The position numbers were made by a program, and so were the translations under genes. Below are positions 24,433 through 37,376 of a stretch of 64,000 nucleotides of DNA, piece by piece (position 1 is the first letter of the stretch; each line of letters begins with the position of its first letter). The notes beneath the pieces are model-generated. The model saw nothing but the letters and a program-made list of their open reading frames with translations. It did not search any database and had not been told where the DNA came from. Where the stretch lies: positions 219,161 through 283,160 of the forward strand of contig CM007332.1 of the NCBI GenBank assembly GCA_000333855.2, given 5' to 3'. The DNA is from Endotrypanum monterogeii. Lineage: Eukaryota; Euglenozoa; Kinetoplastea; Trypanosomatida; Trypanosomatidae.

Positions 24433-25963
24433 CGTTCTTCTCAGAAACACGGAAGAAAACCACACGAGTGAGTGAAACCGATGTGCTGTCACAAAGCGAA
24501 TTGATGCCGCCTTTCTTTTCCTCCTTGTGTTACCTCTCTTTTTCTACCTTGTGTGAAAGTTGAGGTGGCTCGGGTGTTGTTGGTCTTATCGGTTCCCTGG
24601 TGAGGGAGCGGTGCAGGGGGGGGGGGGCAGTGCAGGCGACAAAGTCTAAAATATGAGCTGTGAGGGGAGGGAATACACTGTAGAAGTGAAATGAAATGAA
24701 TGTATACCGGTCCACCGAACCTGTTAGCGTAAGCTCTTTGTTTGGTTCTTTCTTTCCCCTTACTATATGTCTTTTGAGGGTGTAAGAAAGCCAGCGGCGT
24801 CCACCACCACCGCGGTGAATGGTGTGAAACAGAGAGGAAGAATGAACAATAAGCGGATGAGATGGACGAAGAAATAAAGAGAATGAGAAAAAAAAGAGTG
24901 CGAGAAAAGTTGAAGAAGCAGTAGCAGTGCGTTGTAATTCCAGAACGCATCATCGTTCATTTTGAACCAAGAGCGACGCAGGCGCCATCAAATCACTAAT
25001 CCCCCCCCCCATAACCAACTTGCACACCATCGCCCATGGCTTCAGAAAGCCACGCAAGAGATAGGGAAGAAAACGCCATAACCCCACACGCCCACAGACC
25101 TTTTTCTTTTTTCGCTCGGAGCAGAAGCTCATGTGTGGGGAGGACTCAGTGTCTATATATATATATATGCATAATAAATGCTTAAAAACGTGCCTTCTCA
25201 CTCCATCCCACGGGAAGTGAGAAGAACGAATTAAATACACAGAGTCACGTTTTCTCAGTCGCACACCCTCCTCATAAACACACAAAAAAAAAAAAAACGG
25301 CGACCATCCCTGAAGAAAGAAAAGGACAGGCAGAAAAAGAAACTAAGCACACATCAGAGAAAGGGGGAAACAGAAAGGAGTGAAGGACTGGAAAAGAACC
25401 AGGCAAGGAAAACACCAGGAGCTGAAAAAATGATCGAGACGCCGAGATTGGCGCATCGGCACGTGTGTATGTGTTTCAGAAGAACGACTTGCTCTATATC
25501 TCTTCACCACCTCACTTCTTTTTAGGGGGAGGAGCGAGAGGAGGAGAGGCACTGATGGGAGTTCGTTTCCACACTTTTCCTCCACATTGACATTTTTTTT
25601 TTTTAATAATAAATATAAAGCCGGTCTACTACCCGTGTCTGGGACGACGTTTCTCGACAAACGGAAATCACGGATGCATAAAGAAAAGCAGGAGAGAAAG
25701 CACTGAAAAACCAGATGCATATATGAGCATATATATGTATATATACATATAACATAGTAATAAACAGGCAACAGCAAAGGGAGGCTAGCTTCACAAGGAA
25801 CCCAAGGCTTGAACATGCACAAACTGGACAAAAAAAAAAATACGGGCAAGCTAATGAAAAATTCGTAGAACTATTCAAAAAGAATGGAAAAATGAAGTCA
25901 CTCTATGAAAGGGGGAAGGGAGGGAGAGGAGAAGGAAAATAGTTGCTAGCTAGTAAACTCCTA

Positions 25964-25990
25964 ATATATATATATATATATATATATATA
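25964..25990. repeat. (TA)n microsatellite
   Basis: Perfect TA tract; another at 26237-26264 lies 85 bases from the stop codon of the CEP164-like gene, inside its presumed 3' UTR. Confidence 0.9.
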
Positions 25991-26348
25991 CATGGAAAAG
26001 GAAGTAGGATATGCACATAAACACACGCACACATTACGGACTCGGTATAAGTGAACTCTCCAGTCCTTCCTCATGCATTACCGTCAACATATCTTTGTGA
26101 GCTTCCTTCATTGTATTTCAGGTGCGCACCGCTTTGACACACCCTACCTCACCCCAAGCACAATTTTTTAAAAAAGAAAATGCGTGATCAGACAATCGTC
26201 ACAATGAAAAAAGGCGCTTAAACCATACAGAAGGGAATATATATATATATATATATATATATATCTTCGTTCTAATATCACCACCATTGCGGCGCGCTCC
26301 ATCGTGGTCGTCACCCGAGAGCAACCTCCTTTTCCTTTTCCCCTCTCT

Positions 26349-29318
26349 TTACATGGCATGGGCCTGCCATTGCTCCACGTGCTTGTTGCGCAGCAGGGCT
26401 TCGGGCATTGTGTTGCTGTGCGACTCGCGCCGCCCGTATCCCGGTACAGCCTCACGGAGCGCGGGCGACACGGGCCTGTGGCGGCCGCTGCTGCTCTGCG
26501 CTTGAAAGGAAGCCACCGTCTGGGAAAGGGCCTGGTGTTTCTGCATGTGAATAATCGAGGTGACTTCGTCTAAGCGTCGTTCGATGCGGCTCAGCGCCTT
26601 GGAGAAAACGGGGCTGGCCGCATAACCGTCTATGGGAAGGGCTCCACTGCTGCTAAGGGCATTGCACCCCATCACGTCACGGTGGTACGCTGAGTCGAGG
26701 ACCCTGCCGCTGTGCCGCCTGGGTTTGAAGAACTCAGTCATAAGCACCGCAGTGTCGACGCTACAGTTATTCAGCGCTGAGGCCTCGTCGCCGGTATGAG
26801 TACTGAGGCGCTCTTGCTCCTCTATTTGCCTCTCTAAAATCTTCAAGCGCTGTTCTTTCGATAAAAGCCACACCTGAGAATCCCGGAGAATCAACGTGTC
26901 ATGCTCTAAGCCCTGCGCTTGGCCTTCCAATGCAAGGCGAATCCTGTTGAGCTGTTTTCCACGCTTCGAAGATGAGCGGACACCTGCCTGTTTGGCTGCG
27001 AGGACATCCTGTTTCCATTGGTGTCGCCTACGCCGCAACTGCTGCTTACGCTCCTCGAGGTACTGCTGTTGCTGCTCGACATATTTTCGACCCTCCTGCA
27101 AGCGCCTTCTTTCCCCCTCCACTAAGCTGCGCTGCTCCTGGATAGATAGAGGCAACTTAAATACGCCAGACTCCTTCGTCGAGTTGCTCTTGAAGAGATG
27201 CGGCATCAGGCTCGCCGCCGAGCTCATGGGGTGGCGGTCCTGCCCACCTCTCGACGAAGATACAGTGACCCCTGCTGATGCGGCGGGCGTTCCTGAGGCC
27301 GCTCGAGCCTCCCCCATCTGCGCGGGAGATGGAAGGATGAAGGGCGAACCGGCAAAAACCTCACGAAGTGCTTCTGTTACAAGAGCCTTGATGTCCGGCT
27401 GCGGCGCACCCTCCGTGAGTGCCCGGGCAGTGCCATCCTGAGATGAGGTGGACGTCAGACACTTTCTGTCCAGACGCGGAGGAGAAGACCTTCCCTTTCC
27501 CGCATCGTCCTCATCATCTGTAGGACTCGGAGATCGGCTTTCCGATACGCAAGGGATTTGTTCGTGTGGATCACGCAGCTGGGGAACACTCAGGCTACTT
27601 TTTCTCGAATCCCTTTCCTTCACCAACTCTTGTATGATAGCTTGCAACTCCTCCTGTGCCTTCTCCTTTAGCTGCTGCTTCACGACCTCCAGCTCTTTGG
27701 CTTGAGAAATCCTTATTTCGGTAAGCGTCTCCATAAAGCGCGCGTGCTCGTGAGAAAGTTGCTCCTTTTGAGAGGCAGTGCGTTCTTCTTTGAACTCATC
27801 ACGCATCTTCTGAAGAAGATGCTGCTGCGCCTCCCTCAGCTCTTCAACTTCTCGGTTCTTGTCATGCCGCAGCGTCTCGAGCCGCTTGTTGGCGTGATCT
27901 TGCTCTTGCTGAATTAGCAGAGCATGCTGCTCGCGTATTTGGTCTACCTTTGCGCGCATTTCCTCTTGCAGCTCCTTTTGTTTTTGGACGACAATCTGCT
28001 CAAAGCAGCCGCTCGACTTTTGAATAGCATCCGTGACGGCGGCTAGCGCGATCTCATACTCTTGCAAAAAGACTGACAGGAAGTGCTTCATGTCCGCAAC
28101 GCCTTTGCTGGCCTCCTGAAGCGCCTGTATTTGAGCTTCCTTTTTTATCTCCGACTCCTGTCGCTTTTCACGTGTAAAGGCCTCCAACATCTGCGCAATA
28201 TCTGCCTCTATTTTTCTTTTATCGTTCTGAAGCTGTGCGTTCACTTGGCCCCGGAGACGCTCGACTTCAGTCTTGCGCTTCTCCTCGTATTCTTGGCGCA
28301 GTGAACCAAGCTTGCTCTCGAGCTCAGCGGCAAGTTTTGCTGACTCACCACTCAGCACATCCGCCCCTTTTGCATCGATAGCCGCTCGCTCCTTTTCCCC
28401 TCTGACGTTCACTTCCTCTCGGTAGCGTGTGAGCTCCTGAACCACCGAGGAGTCGATTTCCACCTTTTGTTGCCTCAGATGGCGCTGTTGTTGTAATCTA
28501 TATTCCTCCAGCTCCTTGCTCACTTGCTGATCCACCACCGCCTTCCCATGCGTCGCACTCGGAGAGACCGCCCTCTCAGACGACGATGTGCTACGCTTAT
28601 CTAGCGCCCTCAATCCATGCACACCTCCGCCAGCCACAACCTGTGATGGAACGGGAATAACCTCCGGCTCATTGATAGTAGGTGCCTTGGCAGCATCGGA
28701 TGTAAGAGGAGAATCGCTTTGGGAAGCGACCGGGTGAAATTCGGGGGAGGCCTTACCTTCCGCGGTAGAAGTTGGTTTGTCGCTCTTTTTCCCATCCTCT
28801 GGCATCGTCGCAAGTTTCAAAGATTCGGGAAGTTGTTTCTTCTGCTGTATTGGCAACAGTTCTTTGACACCGATGACCTTGCTGACTGCCTCTTGAGGCT
28901 TTGGGTTATTCCCAGTCGAGCCAGTGCTGCTGATCTTTGATCGCCGCCTCTTCGTAGAATTACCGCTATGGACAGGTACACTCTTGCACGAAGCAGAAGT
29001 GACTTCTTTGCCGCACTTACCGTCTTCCTTTGCCCGCAGGTTTGCTTTCTCTGTTTTGAGCAGCTCACGGTAGTGTTCGTCGGAGGGGTGGTCCCAAATA
29101 CTCTGCCCTGTCTTGAAGTTGAAGTAATACAATTCTCCTTTTTCGCTTTTGCACGCCTTCCAGTGCTCTGGGAGTGGCGCCTTGAGACCCTCACGCGCTA
29201 TCCACAAAAGGGGCATGTCATCGGGAAGCTCCATCCCGAGCCATTTCCCGTACTCCAACGTTTCAGCTTCAGAGGGCTCATAGCCGGCGTCGGGTTGCAC
29301 CTCGAGGACCACCGACAT
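26349..29318 (-). CDS. CEP164: CEP164-like basal body/transition-fibre protein (989 aa)
   Basis: Predicted homologue of CEP164, a distal-appendage (transition-fibre) protein that docks basal bodies to the membrane and is needed for cilium or flagellum assembly. Residues 12-90 carry the diagnostic N-terminal module: YEPSEAETLEYGKWLG, then LLWIAREGLKAPLP, then a WW domain with W53, the YYFNF core and W75, followed by DHPSDEHYREL. In the known family this order (helical cap plus WW) is specific to CEP164. A Ser/Lys-rich linker (about 95-250), a long coiled coil (about 260-590), a Ser/Pro linker and a second coiled coil (about 745-860) follow. Trypanosomes have several CEP164 paralogues, and I cannot tell which this is. 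The ATG at 29316-29318 is the first in frame and starts the conserved block. It is the first gene of the minus-strand block, next to the strand switch. Confidence 0.88.
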   Translation of the reverse strand: MSVVLEVQPDAGYEPSEAETLEYGKWLGMELPDDMPLLWIAREGLKAPLPEHWKACKSEKGELYYFNFKTGQSIWDHPSDEHYRELLKTEKANLRAKEDGKCGKEVTSASCKSVPVHSGNSTKRRRSKISSTGSTGNNPKPQEAVSKVIGVKELLPIQQKKQLPESLKLATMPEDGKKSDKPTSTAEGKASPEFHPVASQSDSPLTSDAAKAPTINEPEVIPVPSQVVAGGGVHGLRALDKRSTSSSERAVSPSATHGKAVVDQQVSKELEEYRLQQQRHLRQQKVEIDSSVVQELTRYREEVNVRGEKERAAIDAKGADVLSGESAKLAAELESKLGSLRQEYEEKRKTEVERLRGQVNAQLQNDKRKIEADIAQMLEAFTREKRQESEIKKEAQIQALQEASKGVADMKHFLSVFLQEYEIALAAVTDAIQKSSGCFEQIVVQKQKELQEEMRAKVDQIREQHALLIQQEQDHANKRLETLRHDKNREVEELREAQQHLLQKMRDEFKEERTASQKEQLSHEHARFMETLTEIRISQAKELEVVKQQLKEKAQEELQAIIQELVKERDSRKSSLSVPQLRDPHEQIPCVSESRSPSPTDDEDDAGKGRSSPPRLDRKCLTSTSSQDGTARALTEGAPQPDIKALVTEALREVFAGSPFILPSPAQMGEARAASGTPAASAGVTVSSSRGGQDRHPMSSAASLMPHLFKSNSTKESGVFKLPLSIQEQRSLVEGERRRLQEGRKYVEQQQQYLEERKQQLRRRRHQWKQDVLAAKQAGVRSSSKRGKQLNRIRLALEGQAQGLEHDTLILRDSQVWLLSKEQRLKILERQIEEQERLSTHTGDEASALNNCSVDTAVLMTEFFKPRRHSGRVLDSAYHRDVMGCNALSSSGALPIDGYAASPVFSKALSRIERRLDEVTSIIHMQKHQALSQTVASFQAQSSSGRHRPVSPALREAVPGYGRRESHSNTMPEALLRNKHVEQWQAHAM

Positions 29319-29422
29319 TCTGTCCGCCTGTTCGTAAGCCCTAGGGATTCCACACTATGGTTGTGATTTCTTTTAATATGCTGTTTCTGTACATGCTATC
29401 ACTGAGGAGTCCGCAGTAAACG

Positions 29423-29495
29423 CTACCCACATGAATGAAGCACACGAGAGCGTATTTGAGGGAAAGGAAAGCAGAAATGGGGGAGAGGAATTAAC
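29423..29495 (-). promoter_or_regulatory. Polypyrimidine tract and candidate trans-splice acceptor for CEP164-like gene
   Basis: On the minus strand, 29495 down to about 29458 is C/T-rich. The first AG well placed after it is GTAG at 29424-29423, giving a 5' UTR of about 104 bases. The tract is less pure than those of the plus-strand genes. Confidence 0.45.
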
Positions 29496-29980
29496 ATCTT
29501 CATCATCAGCAACAGTCATTAGCCACCACACTGTCTAATGTGCGGTGTAGAGCACTGTGTTTTCATTGCCCTCGCATATTTGGGGGAGAAAAGTCAGAAT
29601 CCTTCGGCGTGAAAAGCAACACGGGTGGACTCTTTGTTCAATTCCGTCAAAGCTACGTCTGATCAAAACGAGATAATGTCAAAATGATTCGCATTGTCAT
29701 AATACATTGAGGTCTAGAATTGCCGTGATCTCTCCAGAACGCTGAGCGAGGGTATAGAAAATACACTAGCCAAAAGTTACACCGCGACACGCCAAATGCT
29801 TTTCTGATATGATGCCTCCACAGTTAGCAGCGCTTCAGAGCTTTTTCCAGGTATGGGACTCTGCATAGTTTACTGGGAGAATAGGGCAGCAAACTAAAGG
29901 GAGAAAAGAATCTCCCTTTAAGGTAAGTGGCGCAGACAGGGAATCACCCGTTATCACTGGAGAAAAAACAAAAAAAACTG

Positions 29981-30008
<28 letters not shown>
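29981..30008. repeat. (TA)n microsatellite, last before 48.6 kb
   Basis: Perfect TA tract; the next long TA tract to the right is at 48646. Confidence 0.9.
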
Positions 30009-30011
<3 letters not shown>

Positions 30012-33000
30012 ATTAATGTCCGTCAATGGAACCACAGGAGCAGAAAAGAAAAACACACTGGGTTGCGCAGAGGGAGCCGGCAATATTCGTAGAATAGCGC
30101 GGGCGTTGGATGGGAAAGGAAAAAAAGTAGCCTATCGGTATTGTTTCTTCCTCTCAAATACGATTACCATCATCTGAGGCCAACCAGTCCTTGATCTCAA
30201 GAACCTTCCAGATATATTTCTCACCTCAGCAAATATATATTTGGAAGCCCAACGGAAGTCTTGTCAGCTCCCAACACCAGACCACTCGCATCGCTGGACA
30301 GGATCGAGCTGCAAAGTGTTATGGTCGAGAAAAACAGCGGCACCCGAAAACAAAGCTGCTGGACGTTCAGGCTTGAAGCATTGCTGTCCTAGGGGATTTT
30401 CCACTGCGTATCTAGTGCTTTCGTTGCTACGACTACAAAATCAATACCTTGTAATACCCTTATCGTTACTGACTGACCTCCGCTCTCCAGTGTTAAATGC
30501 TCCGCCTCTGTTACTGTAGCGAGGTCGCTAATGCTAAGCTAGTATTATGTTTTAGTTAGAGCTTAGGTGCTCATATTCTAGCAGTATCAGCACGCAACTC
30601 GACTGATAATCTAATTGTCCCACATAGGAAACAGAACATTAGACAATATTTACCTCTTGATTCGCAGATAACTGATGAGCAACATGACAGTCTGTGGTAA
30701 TATATGATTCCATGAACACTTGTTAGTTTCCAGTTGGCGAAGACCTTTTCTAGGATATTCCCAGAGTACGGAAAGGTGCAGCCTACGCGCCTCGTCAAGT
30801 TAGATATCTTAGGAGGCCATTACTGGGATCAACATCTACGATATGAATAACTCGAAAGAAAAAACATGCCCTTGGATTAACTGAACATATTCTGGTATGT
30901 TATGTTGAAACCAGATCCAGTCCATGCAGGTCTCGATACGGTCTTTGAGAGACAACATGACGCTCAAAAGTTCTAAATCATCTGTTCTGCTATCGATTGA
31001 TCCAGCTCAATTTTAGAGCGAGTCCTAGCACAAGAGAAGCAATTCAGATCAGGTGAGTATTATTTAAACCAACGGCCCCATATTCTCCAAAAATAAAAAT
31101 AAAGCACCCATGGAGAATGCTTACACCATATTTGCAACAAGATTCTTATGGACGAACTTACTCTTGAACTGATATCAAAAAAAAAAATACAAAGAACAAT
31201 CTTGTATTTTTTCCGATTGCGTTTGATTCCTTCGAAAGCTTGATAAGAACATATACATACAACCAACGCTCATTCATCTCAGCTGCTCCACAACAGGACC
31301 CAGGTTCTCTGAAACGAGGCATCTACTGCTAGTTCAGCCATATCCCATACGAAAACCTTTTGTATCCTTCGATATTCTCTAACAGATACCCAATGTAAGG
31401 CAGCTAGGAAACGAAAAACTCGAGCTGATTGCGTACCATGATCCAAAGCAGGCAAGCACTACCCTCCTGCTCAAGTGAGACAGCACTGACGTTTCTCATG
31501 TGAGTCACGGCGGTTTGTTGAGTTGCACGCCGAATAAACTCAATAAAGAAGTTTGCAGTCACTAGGACAGTGAGCCTCTGGCCTTCTATTCAGCATGTGT
31601 ATGATGCTTCTGTTTGAACAGATACAAGACACTGTACTTCATTATAAGGTGTACAGACCAGCACCATTTAAATCTACAAGAGTGCATGGCAAAAATCCGA
31701 TTGCTCTTGTCGTTTTTGATTACGGAAGTCTCCCAGAAGAGGCCAATAGGATGTGGGATCTCTTGCAACTTCGTATTCAACGTCATCGTGCTTGGAGAAG
31801 TAAAGATTTATCTTCAGTGTGCTCGTCAATTACTGTTTTTCCTCAGGCCTCTGGATGCTTAAACGGTCATGCGAACCAGTCGTGCTGAAGAACAGCTGCT
31901 CACTGTTTGTGTATCGCTGGGAGATGAGAATTGTCCCATAGAATCCGAATTGTACAGGAATTCTTCTCTCTGCTCTCATTTCTGTCCAGTCAGTGGCGGC
32001 CCGTAATTGGCAATATTTTGTCGCACCAAGTTCGATTTCAGAATCATTCAGTGGAGGCGAAATGCAACCCGCTTGTCCAGAAAAGGGATACCTTAGGATT
32101 GAGTGGCTTTATGAAGCTAGAGGAGCATGTAATACACCCCCGGGTCGAGCATAACGAGACCTTTCCTCGAGAACCCAAAAGGGTCACTGTCGCAGATATT
32201 TAAAAAGAATTCGCTACCACAAGACCCGCCTCACGAAGGTGCCCGCAAGAAGAAAAAATACTCTCTGTAAGATGATGCAAAAACCGCTATGGATCTCAGA
32301 TCTTTGATTCCCGTGCGACTTTTGCAGAACTAGCGACAATACAAGGTTGCGACCCTACCGCATCCAAAAATAGAAAAAAAAAACTTTTTTAGGATCAATA
32401 CGATAACACCCCAGCGAAGATAAACACCCACGCCAACCACAGAAAAGCAAAATGCTCTGCTCTCTGAATTTGCAAGTAAAGACCCACCAGCACCACCGCA
32501 CGCTTTTACTTACTCCTCTTTGGAAAAAAGATACTACGCGTCACCTGCCCAGATGTGCTGCAAGCCCCCCGGGGGACAGACCCGGAAACCAAACCCATTG
32601 CAACGATTTACAGATCTTAATTGCTCTTCAGCTACGTGTAGGTGGTCGTAATGATGGTCCTGATAAGAGCACCGGGGGGCCTCACTCCGATAAAACAGTG
32701 CTCTGTTGCTGTGTTTGTGGTTGTGGCTAAGAGGGCCCTTGGCTCAAAAAAAAAAAAGCCTGGCCGCCGAGAAAACCCCACGGAACCACACGGAGATGAG
32801 GAAAAAGCCCTCAAAACACACACGCAGCGGCGCGAACAAACGTTTTTTTAGGAGGATTTATCACCAAATAAAACAAGTCGGACCCCCCCCCTCGCCAGGG
32901 AAGAAAGGAGCCGTTGGAGACCTCCGTGTATATATTCTCGGGGTTTGCAGGGTACGAAGGATTTTTTGCACACGCTGCATCGATCAGAAATGTCGGGAGA

Positions 33001-36000
33001 GCCCATTCCCAGGACCCCAACGCAACCCCTTATGACGAAGACAAACGGTGGCGCCGGCACCCCTTCAACCGAAAGAAAAAAGGCGCGGCGCCGATCTGCA
33101 ACACGTCGCCTCCAAAAAAAATATTTTAAAAGCTATACATTTTATTTCCAGGAAAGTCGTCGAATTAGCCATATATCCCCTCCTGAGAAGCGTATCTTGC
33201 ACGAGGTGGCGTTTTTTCATGCAGAATCACGACTTAATAACCTGCTTCCTGGCCTTTTTGCGTTAATTCTCGACACTCATTGAATTTAAAATGACCACCG
33301 TACCATCCCGCCATGGCTGTTGGAAATAAAAATTGCAAGCAGAAGTCGACGAGTCTTTTCCCAGACCACGATTCCCTTAAATTCAAACCTGGGCCAAAGG
33401 GTCAATTCTTTGACACCCAATGTGGTCACGTCTGTCCGATCACGGGTCAGTCCCCTGGATTTTAGAATGCGGGGGCAGCGGATCCAATAAGGAGCTATAC
33501 CCCCCCCCGGCCGAGAACCACAGCACCCACCCCACACCATACCGGCGAATTTTCCTCATAAATCCTATACACTTATCCGAGGGAGGTGATGTTTCTATGG
33601 TCTTCCTGCTACAATCGGTCTTTTCAGGAAAAACGTCTCCTCAACAGTCCCAGGGGACACTTCTTCACAGCACCACACCAGAACCTTACAGAGACAAAGC
33701 GCAGCGGCACGGGAAAGCGACCGGGTGAAAAATCAATTCAGCAATCGATTTGTGCCTATGCGTTCTCCCTTTGGAGATAAAGGGTTGAAATTTCAGCATG
33801 CAGCCATGATACTACATATTTCCAAAAAGGTGAAGGTGATGAAAGCGGGGGCAGGTAGCCCCAGCTTCGTTGATGATGACGATTTGGTGGTCACAGGTGC
33901 CTCCCTGAAACGGTGTGGAAATTTTTCGTGTGTTCCACTGCTGAAACCACTTGAACGGCAGCATAGCGCCACTCTCCTATATGAGATGCAGCTTTTATGC
34001 CCTAACATGGCCTGGTCTATCAAATCTGCATCATCCACGGTCTTCAATTTTGGTGGTGTGATGCCCCCGGGTGACCGGAGGGGGCCAACTAGTTCGGAGT
34101 AGGCTCTGCCCTCCCCACCAAGCCCTCCGGACAGCAAAAGAGCACGGGTTTTCCGTACTGAGGAAGCCTTTGGCATTTTAGGAACGAAAACAGTGCCCAG
34201 TTGAGTTCTTTAAAGAGGGGCCATCGCTTCAAGACGGTCCATTTCGCACAAAGCAATGCAACCCTGACCGCCAAAACGGAGGGAAGTAACAATATCTTAC
34301 GGGGATTTGGGGCTTGCATTGGCGCACCGCAAACACTCTAGCACCTGTTGTGTTCCAAAGCAAAAAAAAAAAGTGTTTCAGTTGTCGATTTAATTTCCGC
34401 AGAAAAATCATCGAAAGCTTTGCCTTTCCACTTTTGATACCGATTTTTGTCTAAACCACTAAAGACCCTTCATGCTTTCCCCACCCCGCACAAACCTAAG
34501 GCCTTTCTGCGACAGCTAATATATGTGCAGTCACCAGCTTGAATCCACAAGAGAATCAGCCTGTTTAGATATGGGTCTTATTTTTCTTTTCCAGCTTAAC
34601 AGGGGAACGCATTTTTGACCCGGAACTGGGGGCCCTCGGCGGCACCCAAAACCAGCAGAGAATGCGACAGAAGCGCCTGCTATGAAACACACCCTCGAAA
34701 AAGCAGAGAAACAAAGTGAGGCAAACCACAAAAAAAAACATTTGGAAGTGACCCGCCAAGGCCCTAAACATACATCCCAGACATATATTTTGAGTGTTTT
34801 GGGTAATATATATGTTTTGATACCAATTTGATTAGGTCGTCAACGCAACAGTTAAGGTTAGCAGCTCCAGCGGTGTTCCAAACAAGTTCGAGTCACCACC
34901 CACACATGCAGGCAAACGAACGTCGCAAAAGCGGGCAGTTCTTGCTATAGGTGGGGAAATCTTCCACGATTGCTGTCAAAAGTTTAAAAAAACTGGATTA
35001 TTTCAGTAAATGAGACTGGTTTTGGGGGCTCCGTGTCCATGATGGGGTGATGATGGTCCGCGTAGTGAAAACCACGCTAAGGGCCCACGGCGTTTAGGTC
35101 AAGCGCGGCTTTCAAAATCTTGTCATCGCCCCCCGCCCTAAAAAAAAATACGAGCGAGCTGCTGGTTGTGCGTTGCCTCTTTTCGCTCTGGGGGATTGTA
35201 TTTTCCTGAGGGCCCGTGGTTAACAGGGCCGGCTGCCAAAGACGGTTGCAAGCATGCTTGTTTAATAGGCCCCCCCCCCCTGTTCACAGAAAAGCTGTGG
35301 TCATAATGGCTTGGTGGATAAACGTGTTGGGTTACGATTAGCTCAATCTCTTGGTGTGAATAAAATGTGCGCGGAAGGTTTTATGGAATAGGAACATTGA
35401 TAATGGCATGGCAGCGTTTTCGGGTCAAGGAATCAGTGGGGCTGAGGATGATGCATCGTCTGCCGATAAAAAAAAAAAAGAGCTGTGATGGAAAGAAGGA
35501 CAAGAATCTGGGTGAGGCGTTGTGTTACAGAAATAATAAATACCACGCAAACCCTTTCGTGTGACTTGCAGGGGCTCATTTTTCTATCGGGGGTGATGTC
35601 GGGTTCTGTTTTTTTTTGTTTCCTCAGCCCTGTGTCAGCAATGGACTGGGGGGTGGCGAAAAAAATATGCGATTTCCCAGCGTGCTTTGTGGCAGTATTC
35701 GGAGAAGAATATAAATGAAAGTGGGTGGGGATGGTTTTATATTTGCTGAACCAAGTGGATATTGCCCCTCTCTCAGGTTGTGTGGCTGGTGGCCATGCTT
35801 TCTTCTTTTCGCCGGGGTGAAATGGCAGGTGGTTTAGTTATGGTCTTATTTTTCCGATTAATTTTAATACGCCTACACCGCAAAGTTCAATCAGGAGCAG
35901 AAAAAGAGAGACATATGTAGTATTCTTTGTTTTCTTCAGTCACTAATTTTTTTTGTTTTGTGCCACGGCGCGCTTTGTCTCCAACGGGTGGGGGGCGACC

Positions 36001-37110
36001 ATGATCTTTTCTCATTTTGCTTTGGTGCTAAATAATTGCAGAGGGCCAGGAGGCAACCATATCCCAGGGTGGGTTATCTGAAAAAAAATTATGAGACACG
36101 TGGCGTGACTCCGTGAAAAATACCTACGTTTTCTACCACAAATCTGTTGCAAATGCTCGTGTCCAGTCGCTGGGGCAGGGGGGATGGTGCTATAAATAGG
36201 GGGGCTTGCGGGATTTTGTTTGGTTGAAAAGACGCCGGGTTCTTTTGCTCTCGTCTTTTGTTTCCTTGTTTCGCGGGGTGGTGTCGCTGTGGGCCCTGGC
36301 TTCTGGGGGTGGGCGCGTGTGCTTTCGCTTCCTAGGGCTGTGTGTGTGTGGGGGGGGGGGGGCTGCTCGAGATTAGGTGTGTGTTGCAAGGAATTATCCC
36401 CTGGGAAGCTGATTGGCATTTGTCTTCCTGACTTTCATCTCGGGCGGGTGGGGTGCGAACTCTAGAAATGTGTTTTGCAGCGTACGGCGGGTGTTTTGTT
36501 CTTACCACCGGGGCGTCCTTGTGAGCTGCGCTGGATTATCTGCTGTATGGAAAGCAGATTGCCTAACGTTCGCATTTGGAGCAAGGGGCATTAGTGGTGC
36601 TTATCGGTCTCTCGAAGCATCAGGTAACGATATTAAAACATGGTTGTGTTGCTTTCGAGCTGAAGAGGAAACAAATTGAATGCTTACCTGAATAGTAAGT
36701 GCTTCATTCTTTTTTTCGCGCAATCTCAGACTCCTTGTGGGTGACATTGTGTGGTGTGCCGGAATGCGTTCAGACCCTGGCTTGTCAGGTTGCATTTTGA
36801 TTTTTGGGAAATATCAGTTAGCTGAAAAATTAGGACTCTGTGCGCCCACACAGCACGGTATAGTTGAACTGAAAACGTGCAGCTCACAGCTAAATACATG
36901 TTCCGCTCACCTTAGCGAGGCTTACCGAAAACAACCGATGCTTACGCACAGTGTCACGGTCTGGTGTACCATTGTGCCTATTGACAAGATTTTGCTGCTC
37001 TCGTGTCCAAACAGAATTACATTTGTTGTTCAGCGAGTCGCGCGTTTTCTACGTGCAAAATTTATAGGGACACATGCTCCTGAAGTCGTTAATTAGGTTT
37101 TGGATGACGT

Positions 37111-37376
37111 TGTCGGTATGGCGTGCTACCGTGCGCACATTTCTACCACCTCCATACGACGGGCAAAGCCGCCGTGAGGCTGGAGGTGTGTGCCTGACGG
37201 CCCACTGTGCCCCCTGGTGGGGAGCCTGGGCCAGCTCGAAACGGAAGGCACCGCGTGGCGAACTGCAATGCAGGTGCTGTGGTGTGGAGTTTGTTGGGGC
37301 GGCAGCTGTAGTGAGGTAGGCTGCTGCTGCGACACTTGTCTCAGCCGCAACTTGACAGCATACAACCTGTTGACAA
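37111..37376 (+). repeat. Dispersed repeat family, copy B (266 bp core)
   Basis: Matches copy C (48198-48463) without indels and with about six substitutions by eye. It begins abruptly at TGTCGGTATGGCG and ends at CCTGTTGACAA, so it is the shortest copy. It lies near the right side of the strand-switch region in plus orientation, the direction of the downstream transcription unit. A 3-base A run directly follows the end, too short to call a poly-A tail. Confidence 0.85.

Larger units (their letters stand above)
22994..26348. other. Gene-free intergenic between CEP164-like gene and 21623-22993 gene
   Basis: No credible gene. Contents are a G18 homopolymer at 23461-23478, TA-rich blocks at 24372-24432, 25154-25168, 25964-25990 and 26237-26264, and purine-rich plus strand. 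It should hold the 3' UTR of the 26349-29318 gene and the 5' UTR of the 21623-22993 gene. Confidence 0.7.

Noticed and set aside
33725..34102. 125-codon plus frame in the strand-switch region
   Set aside because: Mixed composition but no recognisable motif, no splice signal, and it lies in a stretch of doubtful sequence quality.
34850..34910. AGTTCGAGTC, like a tRNA B box
   Set aside because: No A box, cloverleaf stems or terminator can be placed around it. Similar isolated GTTCGA words near 39300 and 49370 also fail to fold.
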